DNA of 64,000 nucleotides from Chionoecetes opilio (lineage: Eukaryota > Arthropoda > Malacostraca > Decapoda > Majidae), in contig JACEEZ010003766.1 of assembly GCA_016584305.1 (NCBI GenBank), forward strand, positions 131,001 to 195,000, read 5' to 3'. Of the stretch, positions 22,230 through 34,700 are shown in pieces. The translations under genes and the position numbers were made by a program. Positions within the stretch are counted from its first letter, which is position 1, and every line of letters starts with the position of its first letter. The notes under the pieces were generated by a model, which saw nothing but the letters and a program-made list of their open reading frames with translations, was not told the origin of the DNA and ran no database searches.

Positions 22230-23020
22230 AATACTCTCCTGTCATAACGGGGGGGGGGGGGCCTGCGCCCCTCAAGACCCCCCTGCTAGTTAAATAACTA
22301 AACTTGGGCATTGTTTTCGTAACCTAACCTCGCTAGGAGGGTTTTGCCCCCCCCCCCAGACCCCCCGCTAGTTAACGCACTGAGCCTGGGCATTGTTTTC
22401 TTAACATAACCTCGCAAGGGGGGTTTCGTTCCCCCCCAACCCCCCCCGCTAGTTAACTAACCTAACCTAGGCATTGTTTTCTTAACAAAACTCGCAAAGG
22501 GGGTTTCGTTCCTCCCCCCCCCCCCGCTAGTTAACTAACCTAACCTAGGCATTGTTTTCTTAACAAAACTCGCAAAGGGGGTTTTGTTCCTCCCCAGCCC
22601 CCCCCCCCCCCCTGCTATTAAAACTAACCTAACCAGGCATTGTTTTTTTAAACAAAACCCTCGAAAGGGGGGGTTTCTTCCCTCCCAGACCCCCCACTAT
22701 TAACTAACCTAACCTAGCTTTGTTTTTTTAACATAACCTCGAAGGGGTTTTTTCTTTCCCCCCCCAGCCCCCCCCGCTATTAACAACCTAGCCTGGGCAT
22801 TTTTTTTCGAATCTAACCCGCTAGGGGGCTTTCGCCCCCCCCCCCCCCCCCCTGCAAATTAATTTAAGAACCTAGCCGGGCAATGTTTTCTTAACAAAAC
22901 CTGCTAGGGGGGTTTCGCCCCCACCCCAACCCCCCTGCTAGTTGACAACCCAAACCCGGGGGTTTGTTTTCGAAACAAAACCTCGCTGGGGGGTTTTCGT
23001 CCCCCACCAGCCCCCCCTTG
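22230..23020. repeat. Minisatellite of about 80-bp unit, nine copies
   Basis: Nine imperfect units of about 78-85 bp. Each has CTAGTTAACTAACCTAACCT, then GGCATTGTTTTCTTAACA, AACCTCGC, AGGGGGGTTTCG and a long C run. The C runs vary greatly in length. The array interrupts the Gypsy internal region between integrase and reverse transcriptase. Confidence 0.85.
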
Positions 23021-24224
23021 TGTTATTTTTTTTTCCGCGGCTGTCTGTGTGTCCAATCAAGATTGAGGGGGAAAAGGGGAAAATAACGCCCCCGGGGTAA
23101 AAACGCGGGGAACACGATGGTTATTTTGGGTTTTTGACTGTCGACTGATTCTTTAAAACGAACCCCAAAGAAACAACTAAAAAAAGTAAAATTAGCTCCC
23201 TTTTTGGCTTCGTCCCCCGCGTTGATTTTCTCAGAAATGTGTCACATTTTGAATATGTTGATTTTGATGTTAAAGGGAAGTTTTTTTAATATATGATGCT
23301 CATCGTCACTCGTCGGTAGGGGGTTACCGCCGAAAATTTTTTTGCCCGATGGGGCCCAGATGGGTAAATGGCGCTGTTCTTGAACCAAGGTGTCGGGCTT
23401 TTTCCAGCCGGGACCCTATAAGCACGAAAAAGCCCTTTCTTGCAACGGGGGCCTCAGGAAAAGGAGGAACGGAGAAAACGGTGCGCCCCTTAGGCCCCAG
23501 TCACTGCCCTTAAAGGTTCATAACGGCCGTACATTCCGCAGTCTTCCCCCCATTCTTGGCCACCAGGGGGGCTATGTCCGCCTGCCGGGGTTTCCTTGAT
23601 TGAGGGTTTTCCCTCGGGCCGTCGTCAGTCCGGCTCCATGTGGATAACTGATCGTTGGGTTTTGGTCTATACAAAAAGAGAGGCGTCTCCCCGTGCCCCC
23701 TGCAATTTTCCGGGCCGGGTTTTTTGATGGTGGTCGTATTCTTCTGTCGCTAGCCCATCGGTGAAGAAAACGTTTTCCCTGGACGGTTTTTTAAACCCAT
23801 TGAAGGCTTTAATGGTCGGTAAAACACCTCAAAAGGTTGCTAGAATAAGGAGGGAAAATGCCAAATCCCCCAGACCCCCCCTAAACATTTTTTCTTCGTT
23901 GTGCGTAGTTTTTTTCCCGAGGTGCTGGGGTGCGGTTGGCACAGGAAATTATCCTTTCCTTTCCGTCCGTTTCTGCAAAAGGACGCCCCCATCTCAAGTT
24001 GGATGCTCTGTTAAAGGGTAAAGGGCGGGGAAAATGGGGTAGGCGACGATGGGGGGCGGGGTGGGTTTTCTTTGAGGCTTGGGAAATGTTTTGTCCCAAT
24101 CGTTGCCCAGTCTGGGTGACCCCTTATCCAAAAAGGGGGGGGTGGAGGGGGTTGCTGCTATATCAGCGAACCCCCTTGAAAAATTTTCTGTAGTATGACC
24201 CCAAGCCGAAAAAAACTACGAAAT
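23021..24224 (-). other. Degraded Gypsy internal sequence
   Basis: Lies between the minisatellite and the RT fragment, where RNase H would be expected. Homopolymers are inflated and frames change every few dozen bases. No domain could be followed with confidence. Confidence 0.4.
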
Positions 24225-24800
24225 TCACGAAGGTAGGTGGGGGTATGTTCTATGCCCTCGGGTTGTCAGGGTCTGGCGGATGCCCGGGCACTCACCACGG
24301 GGCCCAGTAGGGTCTTCCTCGCGAGATAGACAGCATTTGGATGGCTTGAGCTTAAGCCCACTCCTTGACCCGCTAAAAACACCTCCCGAAGTCTTTTGCA
24401 TGAATGGCCGGTTTGGAGCTATAGAGATTCGCCAAGTAAGCGAGACACTTTCTCCATGTACCCCGCAAGACAACGTCCATCAGGCGGAAGAAAGACGCTG
24501 GGTTGCGGACCCCGAAGGGGGAGGACCCGGCCCCATAGTTACCTTCCCCTGTGCAAAAGGCAGCTTCTCTTGCCCCTTCCCCACGAATATGGATTTGCCA
24601 GTAGCCACTCTTAGTCACTTTTGGGGAGAACCATCGGGAACCGTGGGGGGCCTCCAAGTGTTTCAAACACGGGAGGGTTGAGCGTCTTTCATGTAACAGC
24701 ATTCAGGCCCAAATAATCCACACAAAACCTTAGTGACCCTCCTTTTTTTTGCTATCACCAAGGGGGGGCCCAAAGGGCTTTTCGATGGTTGATAATCCCC
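24225..24800 (-). pseudogene. Ty3/Gypsy reverse transcriptase (frameshifted)
   Basis: In two overlapping minus-strand frames the Ty3 RT blocks can be followed. KSGYWQIHI is followed by AAFCTGEGNYG, FGVRNPASFFRLMDVVLRG and CLAYL, where the YLDD motif should follow but is mutated to YLANLYSS. After a frameshift comes GLKLKPSKCCLSREE. Spacing is that of the palm and thumb of Gypsy RT. Several indels, many in homopolymers, break the frame. The enzyme would copy genomic RNA to cDNA in virus-like particles; this copy cannot. Confidence 0.8.
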
Positions 24801-26939
24801 CTGCCGTGCCATGGAATCGACTTGGAACGTTCCCCTTCTCGGCGTGCTGGCTGTCGTCGGAATGGTTGCTTGATTGGCGGCCCTTTTTTTTAGATGCGAG
24901 CTCCGCAGATAGTTAAAACCCCTTGTGTCCTCCCTGGCGAAATACCCCTAGTCCATTAGGAGGTTTCTAGGTCACAGGTTTGAGGGCGTCAGGGTGGTAG
25001 GAATACTGGGAAGATCTTTTGGCCCCAGATGTTTTTGCCGGTCCGTAAACTCCCCTGGACCATTGAGCCCAAACCCCCCCTTTTTGCAAACGTATGGGTT
25101 CGCATGTGATTTGGGAATGGCGAAGACTGATGACCTCATCCGATACAGTGGTGCTGCCCTTTGCCCGGGAGGGAATTCGTGGTGGGAGAAAACAGTGATG
25201 TGCTTAAAAATCGTGATTTCCGGGGTATTTGCCCCCCGGTTGTTGGGGCGGGAAAGGGCAAGTTTGAGGAAGATAAAGACCCGGGGCGGGCATGATTTCT
25301 TCCAGCTCTGCTGTACTTTCTGGGCCAAAATTTTTTAAACTGAGTGGTTTAAGACGTCCATCCCGAGTATTTCCCTCCATTCCGATAAGCCCTTCAAGAC
25401 AAAATGACCTGTAAACGTTCTCGTCCCCCTGCAGCTGAAGCCCTTAGTCTCTCCCGCTACAGCCAACGCGTCCCTCGGTCCTTGAACGGGGACGTAATTA
25501 GAGAGCCCAAGTGATGCTTATGTGGTTGTAGAAGGTGAAAGGGTAAGCGTGCGGTGGCTCCCCTGTCAACCAAGACTAACGCCGAATTCCTTTTACGGTG
25601 TGGGACTGTGATGTTATTGGCAAGGCCTTTTGGGGGTTTTCTAGTCCCCCACGGACGACTCCCGTTGGGTTTTAAAAGGGGAAATCTGTTGGTAGAGTTT
25701 TTTGGTCCTGTGACCTCCCGTTGTGGTGACCAATTTTCACAGTTCCAGCACCTGAGTTCGTTTTTTGTTACGACCGTTCTGGTGTCCTGCGTCGTTTCCT
25801 GGTTGTCGTTAACGGGGCTGCGGGCGGCAATAGTGGATTTCTAGCTGGGCAAGGCGAGAAGGGGCAGATTGCTTTTGTGGGTGCCGCGATAATTGGTGCC
25901 GGTGGAAGGGTTTTCATAGCTGGTGATGACGTTTAAACTTTTTCCAGCCCCCTCCAGTTTTTTTGTTCTTCTTCTCAATACCTCTGTTTTAGATTAGGGG
26001 GCCCAAGGCTTTCAAGAAAGGGTTCCATGCTTCCCGCTCGATGATAGGGCTGCCCCGCTCCATTTAATTTCACAGTTGGCCAGCTGTCGAGTGTCTTTTG
26101 CCAAAGCGAGCAGGCTCAGGTCCCCCTGTGTTGAGTGGCGAGGTCTCTTGGCTTGCATTTTCTTTTTTGGGGGGCCAGTTCTTTTTTTAATGCTGTCTTC
26201 CATTCTTCCCACTACTGCGGATGGCTGTTGTTATATATTGCCACGTCGCATGGAATCTTACATCATTTGGCGCGTCCCTTTGCTGGGATTTATTGAATTC
26301 GCAGTGTAGCTCGAAACGTTCCCGCCATTATCAATGGGGGGTTATCCGGGTTGAAGGGGGTTGTTTCTCCATGGTGCCCCCGTATGTGCCTCGGAGGACC
26401 CCGCTGCCACCGTGTTAATGGCATTCAGGGAAATTCCCAGGGCCAAAAACTGTGACCCGGCTGTGTTTTTTTCCTCTATGGTTTTACAGCTTCCTTTTTA
26501 CATACAAGATATATATATATCACTGTCCCTTGGCAGGGGCTTAGGCACCCAGACTCAAGTTCCTCCTCTGTTACCAACAGGACAGGGAGTGAAGTGTTCC
26601 CGGGGGAGTGGCTTGGGGCGCGTTGGTGTCAACTGGGGACTGGATGCACAACAGGAGAGGTAGCCAGGAGTCTCACCGCGGTGCCTCAGTACCAAAACAG
26701 GACAGGGGGGGGGGGGATCGTGAGCGGTCCCGGACCTTAGTGGGTGGCGTGAGGCGCGACGGTATGCTGTGTTCAGTGGGCTGGACGCCACCCAACAGGA
26801 GAGGCGGCAAGGAAGTCTCACAGGGTTGGCCTCCAATACCGAGCCTCATGCGGGCTCCGGTGAAGGCGTGATGGGAGGTAGAAAAGGCACGCAAGGAGCG
26901 CCTTTTTTAAATGGACGGCGTGCGTGGTCCAGCCGGGGT
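24801..26939 (-). other. Degraded Gypsy gag/protease region with a tandem duplication
   Basis: By position this should hold gag and protease, but no motif is clean. At about 26560-26830 a segment of about 130 bp occurs twice in tandem (AACAGGAGAGG, AGTCTCAC and ACAGGACAGGG recur). Confidence 0.4.
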
Positions 26940-27238
26940 TGTGCAAGGCCGGTAACACCGCGACTCGCCTTCATCAGTTGCACGGGGATCCACCACGCCT
27001 CCGGCGATAATGGAAGAGAGGAACGGACGGGGAGGACAGCAGGAATAACGGAGTGGGAGTGGGAGTAGGAGTAGGGGTGCTCTTCACGGTGACGAGCAGG
27101 GCGTCGACACAGGGGAGGAGGATGGGAGTTGGAGTGTTTCACGGTGACTACTGGCTGTCTTAACGAGTAGGGCAGTTAGGTGAGGATGAGGAGAGGAAGT
27201 CTTGGGGCTTGGTGCTCCACCCAGGACTGCTGTCGTTG
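26940..27238 (-). repeat. Gypsy 5' LTR, inner part
   Basis: Aligns with 15306-15609, differing mostly by single-base indels. It stops at CTGCTGTCGTTG (27227-27238), the left duplication flanking LINE B. Confidence 0.8.
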
Positions 27239-27254
27239 ATTTGAGTTTTAAAGG

Positions 27255-27260
27255 TTTATT
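27255..27260 (-). terminator. Poly(A) signal AATAAA of LINE B
   Basis: AATAAA on the minus strand lies 17 bases before the 3' end of the element at 27239, in the sequence CAATAAACCTTTAAAACTC. Confidence 0.55.
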
Positions 27261-27814
27261 GTACAACTAAGCAACAGGGACACCACAACACACAATAAAG
27301 GGATGTACAGAAATGCATATGCAGGAGCAAAGAAGTACAAAGCGGGCATCAGCCCGCCTGTGAGGAAGGGTATCCCGTCAGGCTACGGGAGGGTCGCGTG
27401 GAGACGTGGGACGGTGAAAGTCACCGGCGTCACTGGTCACCCTGCCGGGCGCGACAGGGTGTGTGGTACGTGATGTGTAGCGGGGAGGGGCGCTGCTCGC
27501 AGCACCCCCACCAACATCACGTCTCTCGGGGTTCTGTGGCGGACCATGAGGGCGGCCCTGCCTTCAGCCCACTCAGCAGCCCCACCTTGCAGGCTGGCGG
27601 CCGGGGGGGCCGGGCACGGGCCTCAGGGGGCGGTGGGGAGGCAGGACAGGAGCGTAGTGCACCAGTGGGCGACCGGGTGTACATCTCGCAGTGGCGACAC
27701 ACTTGCCCCTCGAATTCCTCCTGGAGCTCCTCTCTGGTTGCAGTAGCCCAGACGCACACGCGTGAAGTAGTGGCGCCATCTGCCCTGGGTTGTTGCTGGG
27801 TGGCGTTCCAGTGG

Positions 27815-30800
27815 TTAGGTAGTCGGTGGCTGCAGCGTACTCAGGCCGCCTGCCTCTTCTGGCCTCCAGCTTTCGGTGTGTATGGGTGGAGCGCAGTGTG
27901 CTGCGGCCCGTCTCCGCCTGCGCCTTGGAGCTGCTGTGAGGCTGGGAGGCACGTGCATGGTGAAGCTGGGGCCGCTGGCGGGCTTCGCTTGGCGGCCGCG
28001 TCCCGCCGCCTCGTTACCTCGGACCCTACGGTGGCTGGGGATCCAGTTGACGCCTGACACGCCTTCCCTGCGCGGAAAGGCTCTGTAGGCTGCATAGGAT
28101 GGTGGTTGATTGAGCCTCACGTGTCCTTGGATTGCGGCGTGTTGGAGGGACCTTGCAGCCGTCCAGGAGTCGGTGTGTATTACCACAGTTGCCTCCCGCG
28201 GTGCACGGCATGTTCGAGGGTACGTGTGGATGGCCACACAGCTCAGTCGGAGTGTGGAAGCAGTTGTAGTACGTCCGCCAAGACAGCTCTGTCCCACCCG
28301 TGGTGACTGAACGCGGCACCTGTTCTGCCACTCTATCCGGGTTCGACCCGAGCCGCAGTGAAGTATACACGGCTGTCCGAATCGGCGACCTGGGCCATGA
28401 CATCAGCGCGTGCTGCCGCAGCTCCCGGGTGGTGCACATGCCCTTTTACAGGCAGGCAAATTGCGTGGCTGTGAACTCGCGCGCGGGGGGCCCCCACGGG
28501 GGGCGGAGGCATGTAGGTGGGGGCGGGGGACATCGGGCCTCCCGCCACGCCGGGGATCCCCGCGTGATGAGGCTGTGGGTGGCTAGGCGATGTGTTGATG
28601 AGCCACGTGGTGCCGCGCAGGCACTCGATGCCCTGCGTCAATGCGCCAGCGGAGCTCCTCTGCGACCACGCCCTACACGTTCGCGGCGGAATACTCTGGC
28701 CACGCGACAGGGCCATTGACCGCCACCCTGGTGGCGGAGGAGGGGCACAATATCTGGGTCCGCTCTGCATACGCAGGCGCTTGGACAATCTCGGAGCCCC
28801 CAGCATGGTCCTCATGGCATTGTTCTGGAGCACCTTCGAGCCGCTTCCTGCTGATTGGGGTGAGAGCGCGATGATGACAGGGGCGAATAATCACCAGGGA
28901 GCGACAGCTGCACATAGTAACAGCGGAGGACAGAGAAAGTGGCGCCGGCGTTAAGCCGCGTCATGGCCCCGCATACGTTCAGCCTGGCCGGCGTCCTTTT
29001 CCCTCAGGTAGTCAAGGCTGCGACTGTGAACGACAGCGCCTGTCGAGCCACACACCGAGGGTAAAGGTAGGAGTCCGTCCAGGCCAGGCCGATTGCCCTG
29101 GGACGCGCAAGCTGACAGGACTGGGTTGGCTGCCTGATCGTCATGGCCCGGGACTTCTGCGGTGAGATCTTGAGGCCCAGCTCCTCGCACTTGGCGTTGA
29201 TGAGTCGAGAGCGCGCTGCGTCTTGCAAAGCCTGTCACCCGCCCGGTGACAAACGAGGGCACAGGTCGTCGGCGTCGTAGTGAGCAGGACGGTGGCAAGA
29301 CTGGAAGGGCAGGCGACTAGCTCTTCCATCAGAGGTTGAACTAGGAACCGGGCTTGAGGATGCCGCCCTGGGGGCGTCCCGTTCTCCAGTTCCTTGTAGC
29401 GTGATTTGGGCCCTGGAACTTGACTCTGGCCCCGACGGTGTGGAGGTAGTCTCGAGCAGGCGAGCAGTCTTCCCCGGATCCCCTTCTGCGAGGTGGCGAG
29501 AATATCGTGAGACTGGCCAGCTCGAAACGCTTTCTCAAGGTCGAGGGAAGCCTGTGACTTGCTGGGGCAGTTGTTGCCTGGAGTCAGCAGGGTGAGGAGG
29601 CTGTCAGCTGTGCCCACGCCCGCGGGTGAAGGCCCAAACACGCGAGTGGGGAGGGATCCTACGCGCCAACTGCAGTCGCGAGAGCACCATTCTCTCGGCG
29701 TTTTAGGAGTTGCAGCTGATGAGGGAGATAGGCCTGAGCTGGTGGGCTCCCTGGGCTTGGGGATGAGGCTGAATATCGGCCTCCCTTCCCACGCTGGTGG
29801 CAGTGGCCTGCCAGCCAGACGCGTTGAGCGTGGCGAGCAGCGCGGACCGTCCCAGCCAGGCCGGTATGAGCGAGCATGGAGTATGTCACGCCGCGTCCTG
29901 CAGCTGTGTCGCGCCCTTTTTTTCCTCGCCGACGGACAGTTCTGGCAGCGAGTGAAGAGGGGTACGCCAACGTCAGGTTCCACTCGCGGCTTCCCCCTGG
30001 ACAGCCTCGAGCGGTGGTTGTTGGAAGCTGTTGCTCGATAGGTGGCGTATGCGAGGAGGAAGTTGGGCGCTGGAGCCCACGCGGGTGAAGACGCCGCCGA
30101 GGAGTCTCTCCGCCTCTTTCCCCCCCCCCCCCCCCCCGGTGTTGGGTGTGTGTGTGGGCGACGGTTCGGGTGGGTGGCACCGGAAGCCGTCTTGACATTC
30201 CTCCACCAGCTGGCCGAGGGATGTGTGCTGGTGAAAAGGAGGCGCACCACTCCAACCACCTGGCCCTCCCTGTGGCCCGCTGAAGCCACCTGCCGAGCGC
30301 GAGGTCACCACTATCTGCAAAAGCCGCAGGTTGGTGGGGTTGGGCTGTCGTTTTATACAGCTTTCTGTGCAGGTTGATCGGGGCTGTGCTCCTGACGTCA
30401 TGTTGTAGACCACCAGTCGGACGGTGCGGCGGGCCGGAGAGAGCACTTAGGAATGGCTGCGTCGGCTGCCCTCCGAAGGGCTGCCGTGAGGTCCCTCTCC
30501 TGTTTGGTGCAGGTGTCGGGTGGCTCGTAAGTGTCCCACCCACCACTCGTCAAGGGAGCTTGAAACTTGCCCCAGTCCGCCCTCTTGATGTTCCATCGCG
30601 GCGAAGGGGTTGGCGCGGATCGGCGCGACGCTATGAGGGTGGTGAGGGTGGCGTAGTGGCACTGGTGAGAGTAGGGTGCAGCTGCCACGATTGCGCGGCG
30701 CCAGGTCACCGACAACACGGTAAAGGGTCAGCGCCCCCTCCGACGTGGGTGGCTCCCCGGTGTTGAGAAGAGGATGTGAGGGACCTCCTCGAGCACACTG

Positions 30801-31290
30801 CTAGGGAGCGACCCGTCCGGTTGGTGCCGACACTGACTGCAGGATGGTGGTGGGTGGGCGTTAAAATCGCCCGCACTAGGAGGCTAGTGTGCGATGCCAT
30901 TGGTGAGCCAGGCTCCCCTGCTCCAGTTGGTGTCGCTGTGCTCCTGTACAGTGATACACAGTGAGTCGAGTCCTCCCAGTGCAGCTCCACCGCCCAAGGC
31001 CTCCCGCCATCTCCACAGTGCGCCTGGTCGGTTGATTCTGCGGTGAGGGGATGGGGGCTCCTCAGCCAGCGTCACGCAGTGCCAACGGGTGCTTCATGTG
31101 GCAGGGAGCGATGTGGAGACTGTAGCCCGCAATGCGCCTTAAAGTCAGCAGGTGGGAGCGTTTCCTTAGGAGAACACGTCAAGGTCCTTCCTCGAAGATG
31201 GCCTGCAAGCACCTGATGTGTTTCTTGGGGCGGAGGGCCCGGGCATTCCACTGCAGCACCTTGAGCCTGGGGGCGGCGCCGGCGGCGCCG
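27815..31290 (-). pseudogene. LINE B ORF2: endonuclease, reverse transcriptase, RNase H (frameshifted)
   Basis: Endonuclease: KVLQWNARALRPKKH at about 31.25 kb and AGDFNAHPP at about 30.87 kb, followed by NIKRADWGKFQ at about 30.6 kb. Reverse transcriptase: SLDLEKAFRAG (about 29.5 kb), GTPPGRHPQARF in place of the usual GTPQGG block (29.4 kb), a YDADDLC version of the YADD box (29.27 kb), and GLKISPQKSRAMTI (29.17 kb). The RT connection includes NAMRTMLGAPRLSK (28.8 kb). RNase H: VVIHTDSWTAARSLQ and VNWIPSHRRVRGNEAAG (28.2-27.98 kb). These blocks occur in the right order but hop among all three frames, so at least six indels are present. Plus-strand open frames over this interval are antisense artefacts of its high GC content. 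Confidence 0.82.
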
Positions 31291-31499
31291 ACATGGGGGG
31301 TGCGTTGTCAGCGTGGTCCGCGTGGGACGACTTGTTCTCTGCTGGGAGGAGGAAATGCTGGCCTGGATCCCTCTGTGGTGGTCCGTGGGACTGACGGCCG
31401 CCGTCATTGATGGCTGATCAAATCTCTCGAGGAGGAGGGCGTCCAACTTCCTCCGCGGTGGCAGGGGCGAGTCCGGGCGGTGGAGGAGCCTCCTCATAA

Positions 31500-32930
31500 C
31501 ATGCAATCAGGCGGACGATGATGCAATCAGCAATTCACGCGTCTCCTCGCTGACGTGTGAATGTTGTCGTAGTGGTGGCATGAGGCAGCGCGACGTCTGT
31601 CGGCTCTTGCTGTCGCTGGCGCTTCAGGCACTGCAGGTGCAGGTGGCTCGGCTGGGCGGGGACCTTGAGGGACGTTCTCCTGTGTGGTGGGCGGGACCTG
31701 GTCCCAGTCTCCGTTTAGGCAGTGGGGGGGGAAAGCGGAGGGGTGTGGATGGGACGCCTCCTCCACTTATACTGTCAGCTGCGCTTTTCACTTTCCCTAC
31801 CACCCGACCGCGGCCTGGGGTGGGGTCCCTGGGGGACTAGGGGCGGAAGGCTGTTTGATGGCCTGACCCAGGCTGGCCTGGCTGGTGGGGAGCAGGATGA
31901 AGCGGTGTTGCCGCTGTTGTTGCTGTGGTGTTCCGCTTGTTTCATGATGGCGGTGTTGCCGCCGTGGTGCCTGAAGCTGTTTTGATGCAGGCGAGGCTGG
32001 AGGCATACTGCGAGCATTCAGGGACAACTGAGGGTTCCAGCGTGGTGTTTCCTCCCGCAATTCGGTGACACTTTGCGGTGGTGGCCTCCTTGGCCTTGTG
32101 GCGGCCATAAATCCTCCGTCGGAGTGGTAGGCTGCACACCCACCACCTGACGGAGGCGTGCACCTAACTTGCAGGTGGTTGAATCGCTGCACTTGTAGAC
32201 CTCACCAGGCTTCGCTCACGGTTAGGGGCGTAGGTGTAGGTGCCCAGGGAACGCTAGGTCAGCTTGGCAGGTGGCTGCCCCTCGTGGACCAAATCCTCAC
32301 CTGCCTCGTGGGCTGTGGTGTCCCAGCCACGCAGCCGTGTGGCGGACACAACATGGGGTTGTGCCTTCACCGCCATCGGTGGTAAGTCAACAAGGGTTAG
32401 CGCTCAGTCACTACCTTGTGCCTCCCACACTAGGGTCAAGAGGAGCCACCCTATGCCCTCGTCAGCGAGGCGAGCAGGAGCGCCACAGATCCTCGTCCTT
32501 GGGGGTGAGGATGTATTTCTCGATAGAGATTGGGCCTCACCCCATATCAGGGTCGGGTTATCGTCTCGAGGGCCGTGATGGCCAGGTTAAGTGCTGGCGC
32601 TGGGTTGGTCCTAAGGCTTCTCAGCTTGAATTGGGCGGGCGAGCGACGTTAACCATAGTGTCCAGTCCTTGCCCTGCTCGGGTCTCTGCTTGGTCCCTCG
32701 CTCCGACGACATGTCGATGACGAGTTGTGGTTCACTCTTATCATCATCGACGCGTCGGAATTCGGCGCTAGCAAGCTCGCGCTCGCGCTCGGGACTTGCG
32801 TCTGCCTCTTTTGTGAGCTCATTATAGGTGTCGAGCTGTTTGGGAAGGGGACGACGAGGAGGGGGCGCTCCGAAGCCTGCTTCCCACACCCCTGGCGGGA
32901 AGATTTTGCAGTACTGCGTGTGATCATTTC
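31500..32930 (-). pseudogene. LINE B ORF1 remnant (low confidence)
   Basis: By position this is the gag-like ORF. It begins near 32927 with a Ser/Arg/Asp-rich low-complexity N-terminus (TRSTAKSSRQG) and contains Pro/Gln/His-rich segments. Cys/His spacing hinting at a zinc knuckle appears near 32.15-32.2 kb, but no complete CCHC survives in one frame. Confidence 0.4.
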
Positions 32931-33127
32931 CCTGGCGTGTTCACACTCGCCTCCCCCCTTTCTCCCACACTAGTCCAGTCTCAAGTTCCGGGTTGTCGAT
33001 ACAGGCGCGGTCACTCGATGCGGAGAGGAAGGTCACGGAAGGTCGGGAAGTCACGCGGCGTGCACAGCGGGGCTCACGGAGTGGACCCCCGCTGACCTCG
33101 CGGTGAATCACTCGCGACTGAAGCGCC

Positions 33128-34700
33128 AAGGGTGAGTTTCCAGAGTAGCGGGTGGGGAAAACACAGACACAGGGGTAGGGGGATTTTCAGAATAACGGGA
33201 GGGGACGCAGTCTCTAGGGGTGGGGGAGTTTTCAGAAATAAATGGGTGCGGGAGCCACGAAGGCACAAGGGTGAGTTTTCAGAATTAGCGGGTGGGGGAA
33301 ACACAGACACAGGGGTAGGGGGTTTTCAGAATAACGCGGAGGGGGAAGTCTCAGGGGTGGAGGAGTTGTCAGAATAAATGGGTGCGGGGAACACTGAGGC
33401 ACAGGGGTGAGTTTTCAAAACAGCGGGTGGGGGAGGAACACAGGACACAGGGTAGGGATTTTCAGGATAAACGAGAGAGGGAAAACGTTTCAGGGGTGGG
33501 GAGTTTTCAGAATAAATGGGGATGCGGGAACACTGAGGCACAGGGGTGAGTTCAAAATAGCGGTGGGGGGCAAACACAGCCACAGGCGGTAGGGGGATTT
33601 CGGAAAATTGGAGGGGGAAAACCAGTCTCAGGGATGGGGGGAGTTTCAGGAATAAATGGGTGCGGGAAGACTGAGCACAAGGGTGAGTTTCAGGGAATAG
33701 CGGGTTGGGGGAAAACCCACAGACACAGGGGTAGGGGGATTTTCAGAATAACGGGAGGGGGAAGTCTCCGGCGGTGGGGGAGGTTTTTCAGAATAAATGG
33801 TCTGTGCGGAACACTGAGGCACAAGGGGAGTTTTCAGAATGCGGGTGGGGGGAAAAAACACAGACACAGGGGTAGGGGATTTTCAGGATAACGAGAGAGG
33901 GAACAGTCAGGGGTGGTGGGGGAGTTTTAGAATAAATGGTGCGGGAACACTGAGGCACAAGGGTGAGTTTTAGAAATAGTGGGTGGGGGGAAACACAGAC
34001 CAGGGGTGGGGGGGTTTCAGAATAACGGGAGGGGGGAACACATTTCAGGGATGAGGAGTTTTCAGAAAAATGAGGTGCGGGAAACACTGAGGCACAAGGT
34101 CCAGTGAGTTTTCAGAATAGCGGGTGGGGGAACCAGACACAGTGGTAGGGGGGTTTTCAAGAATAAACGGGAAGGGGGAATTGAGTCTCAGGGGTGGAGG
34201 AGGTTCAGAAATGAATTGGTGCGGGACCACTGAGCACGGGGTGAGTTTTCAGAATTAGCGGGTTGGGGCGGAAAAACACAATCACCGGGGTGGGGGTGGG
34301 TTTTTCAGATAATGGGAGGGGGGAAGTCTCAGGGGGTGGGGGGGTTTTAGAATAAACGGGTGCTGAGGAACACTGACTGCACAGGGGTGAGTTTTCAGAA
34401 TAGCGGGTGGGGGGGGAAACACAGACACAGGGGTGGGGAGGTTTCAGAAATAACGGTGTCGGGGGTGGGAAACACAGACACAGGGAGTGGGGAGGTTTTC
34501 AGAATAGCGGGTGGGGGGGAACACAGACACAGGGGTGGGGAGGTTGTCAGAAATAACGGGTGGGGGGAACGCAGTCACAGGGTAGGGGGAGTTTTCAGAA
34601 AACGGGTGGGGGGAGTCACAGCGTGAGGTTTCAGAAAGGTGAGGGGAACAGTCACCAGGGTTGGAGTTTCAGAATCAGCGGTGGGGGATTGCTGGGAGGG
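33128..34700. repeat. Higher-order minisatellite in LINE B 5' region
   Basis: About 1.57 kb of tandem G-rich units of about 35-40 bp, each containing GAGTTTTCAGAATA. Four subtypes alternate: AATGGGTGCGGGAACACTGAGG, AGCGGGTGGGGGAAACACAG, AACGGGAGGGGGAAGTCTC and related forms. This gives a higher-order repeat of about 140 bp. Toward 34.4-34.7 kb the subtypes become more uniform. Confidence 0.9.

Noticed and set aside
22230..23020. CRISPR-like array
   Set aside because: Regular spacing exists, but whole 80-bp units are repeated with no unique spacers, in a eukaryotic genome. It is a minisatellite.
27398..28057. 219-codon plus-strand open frame and other long GC-rich plus-strand frames over 27-33 kb
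   Set aside because: They are antisense to the RNase H and RT blocks of LINE B, and residue content follows GC bias. No domain was recognised.
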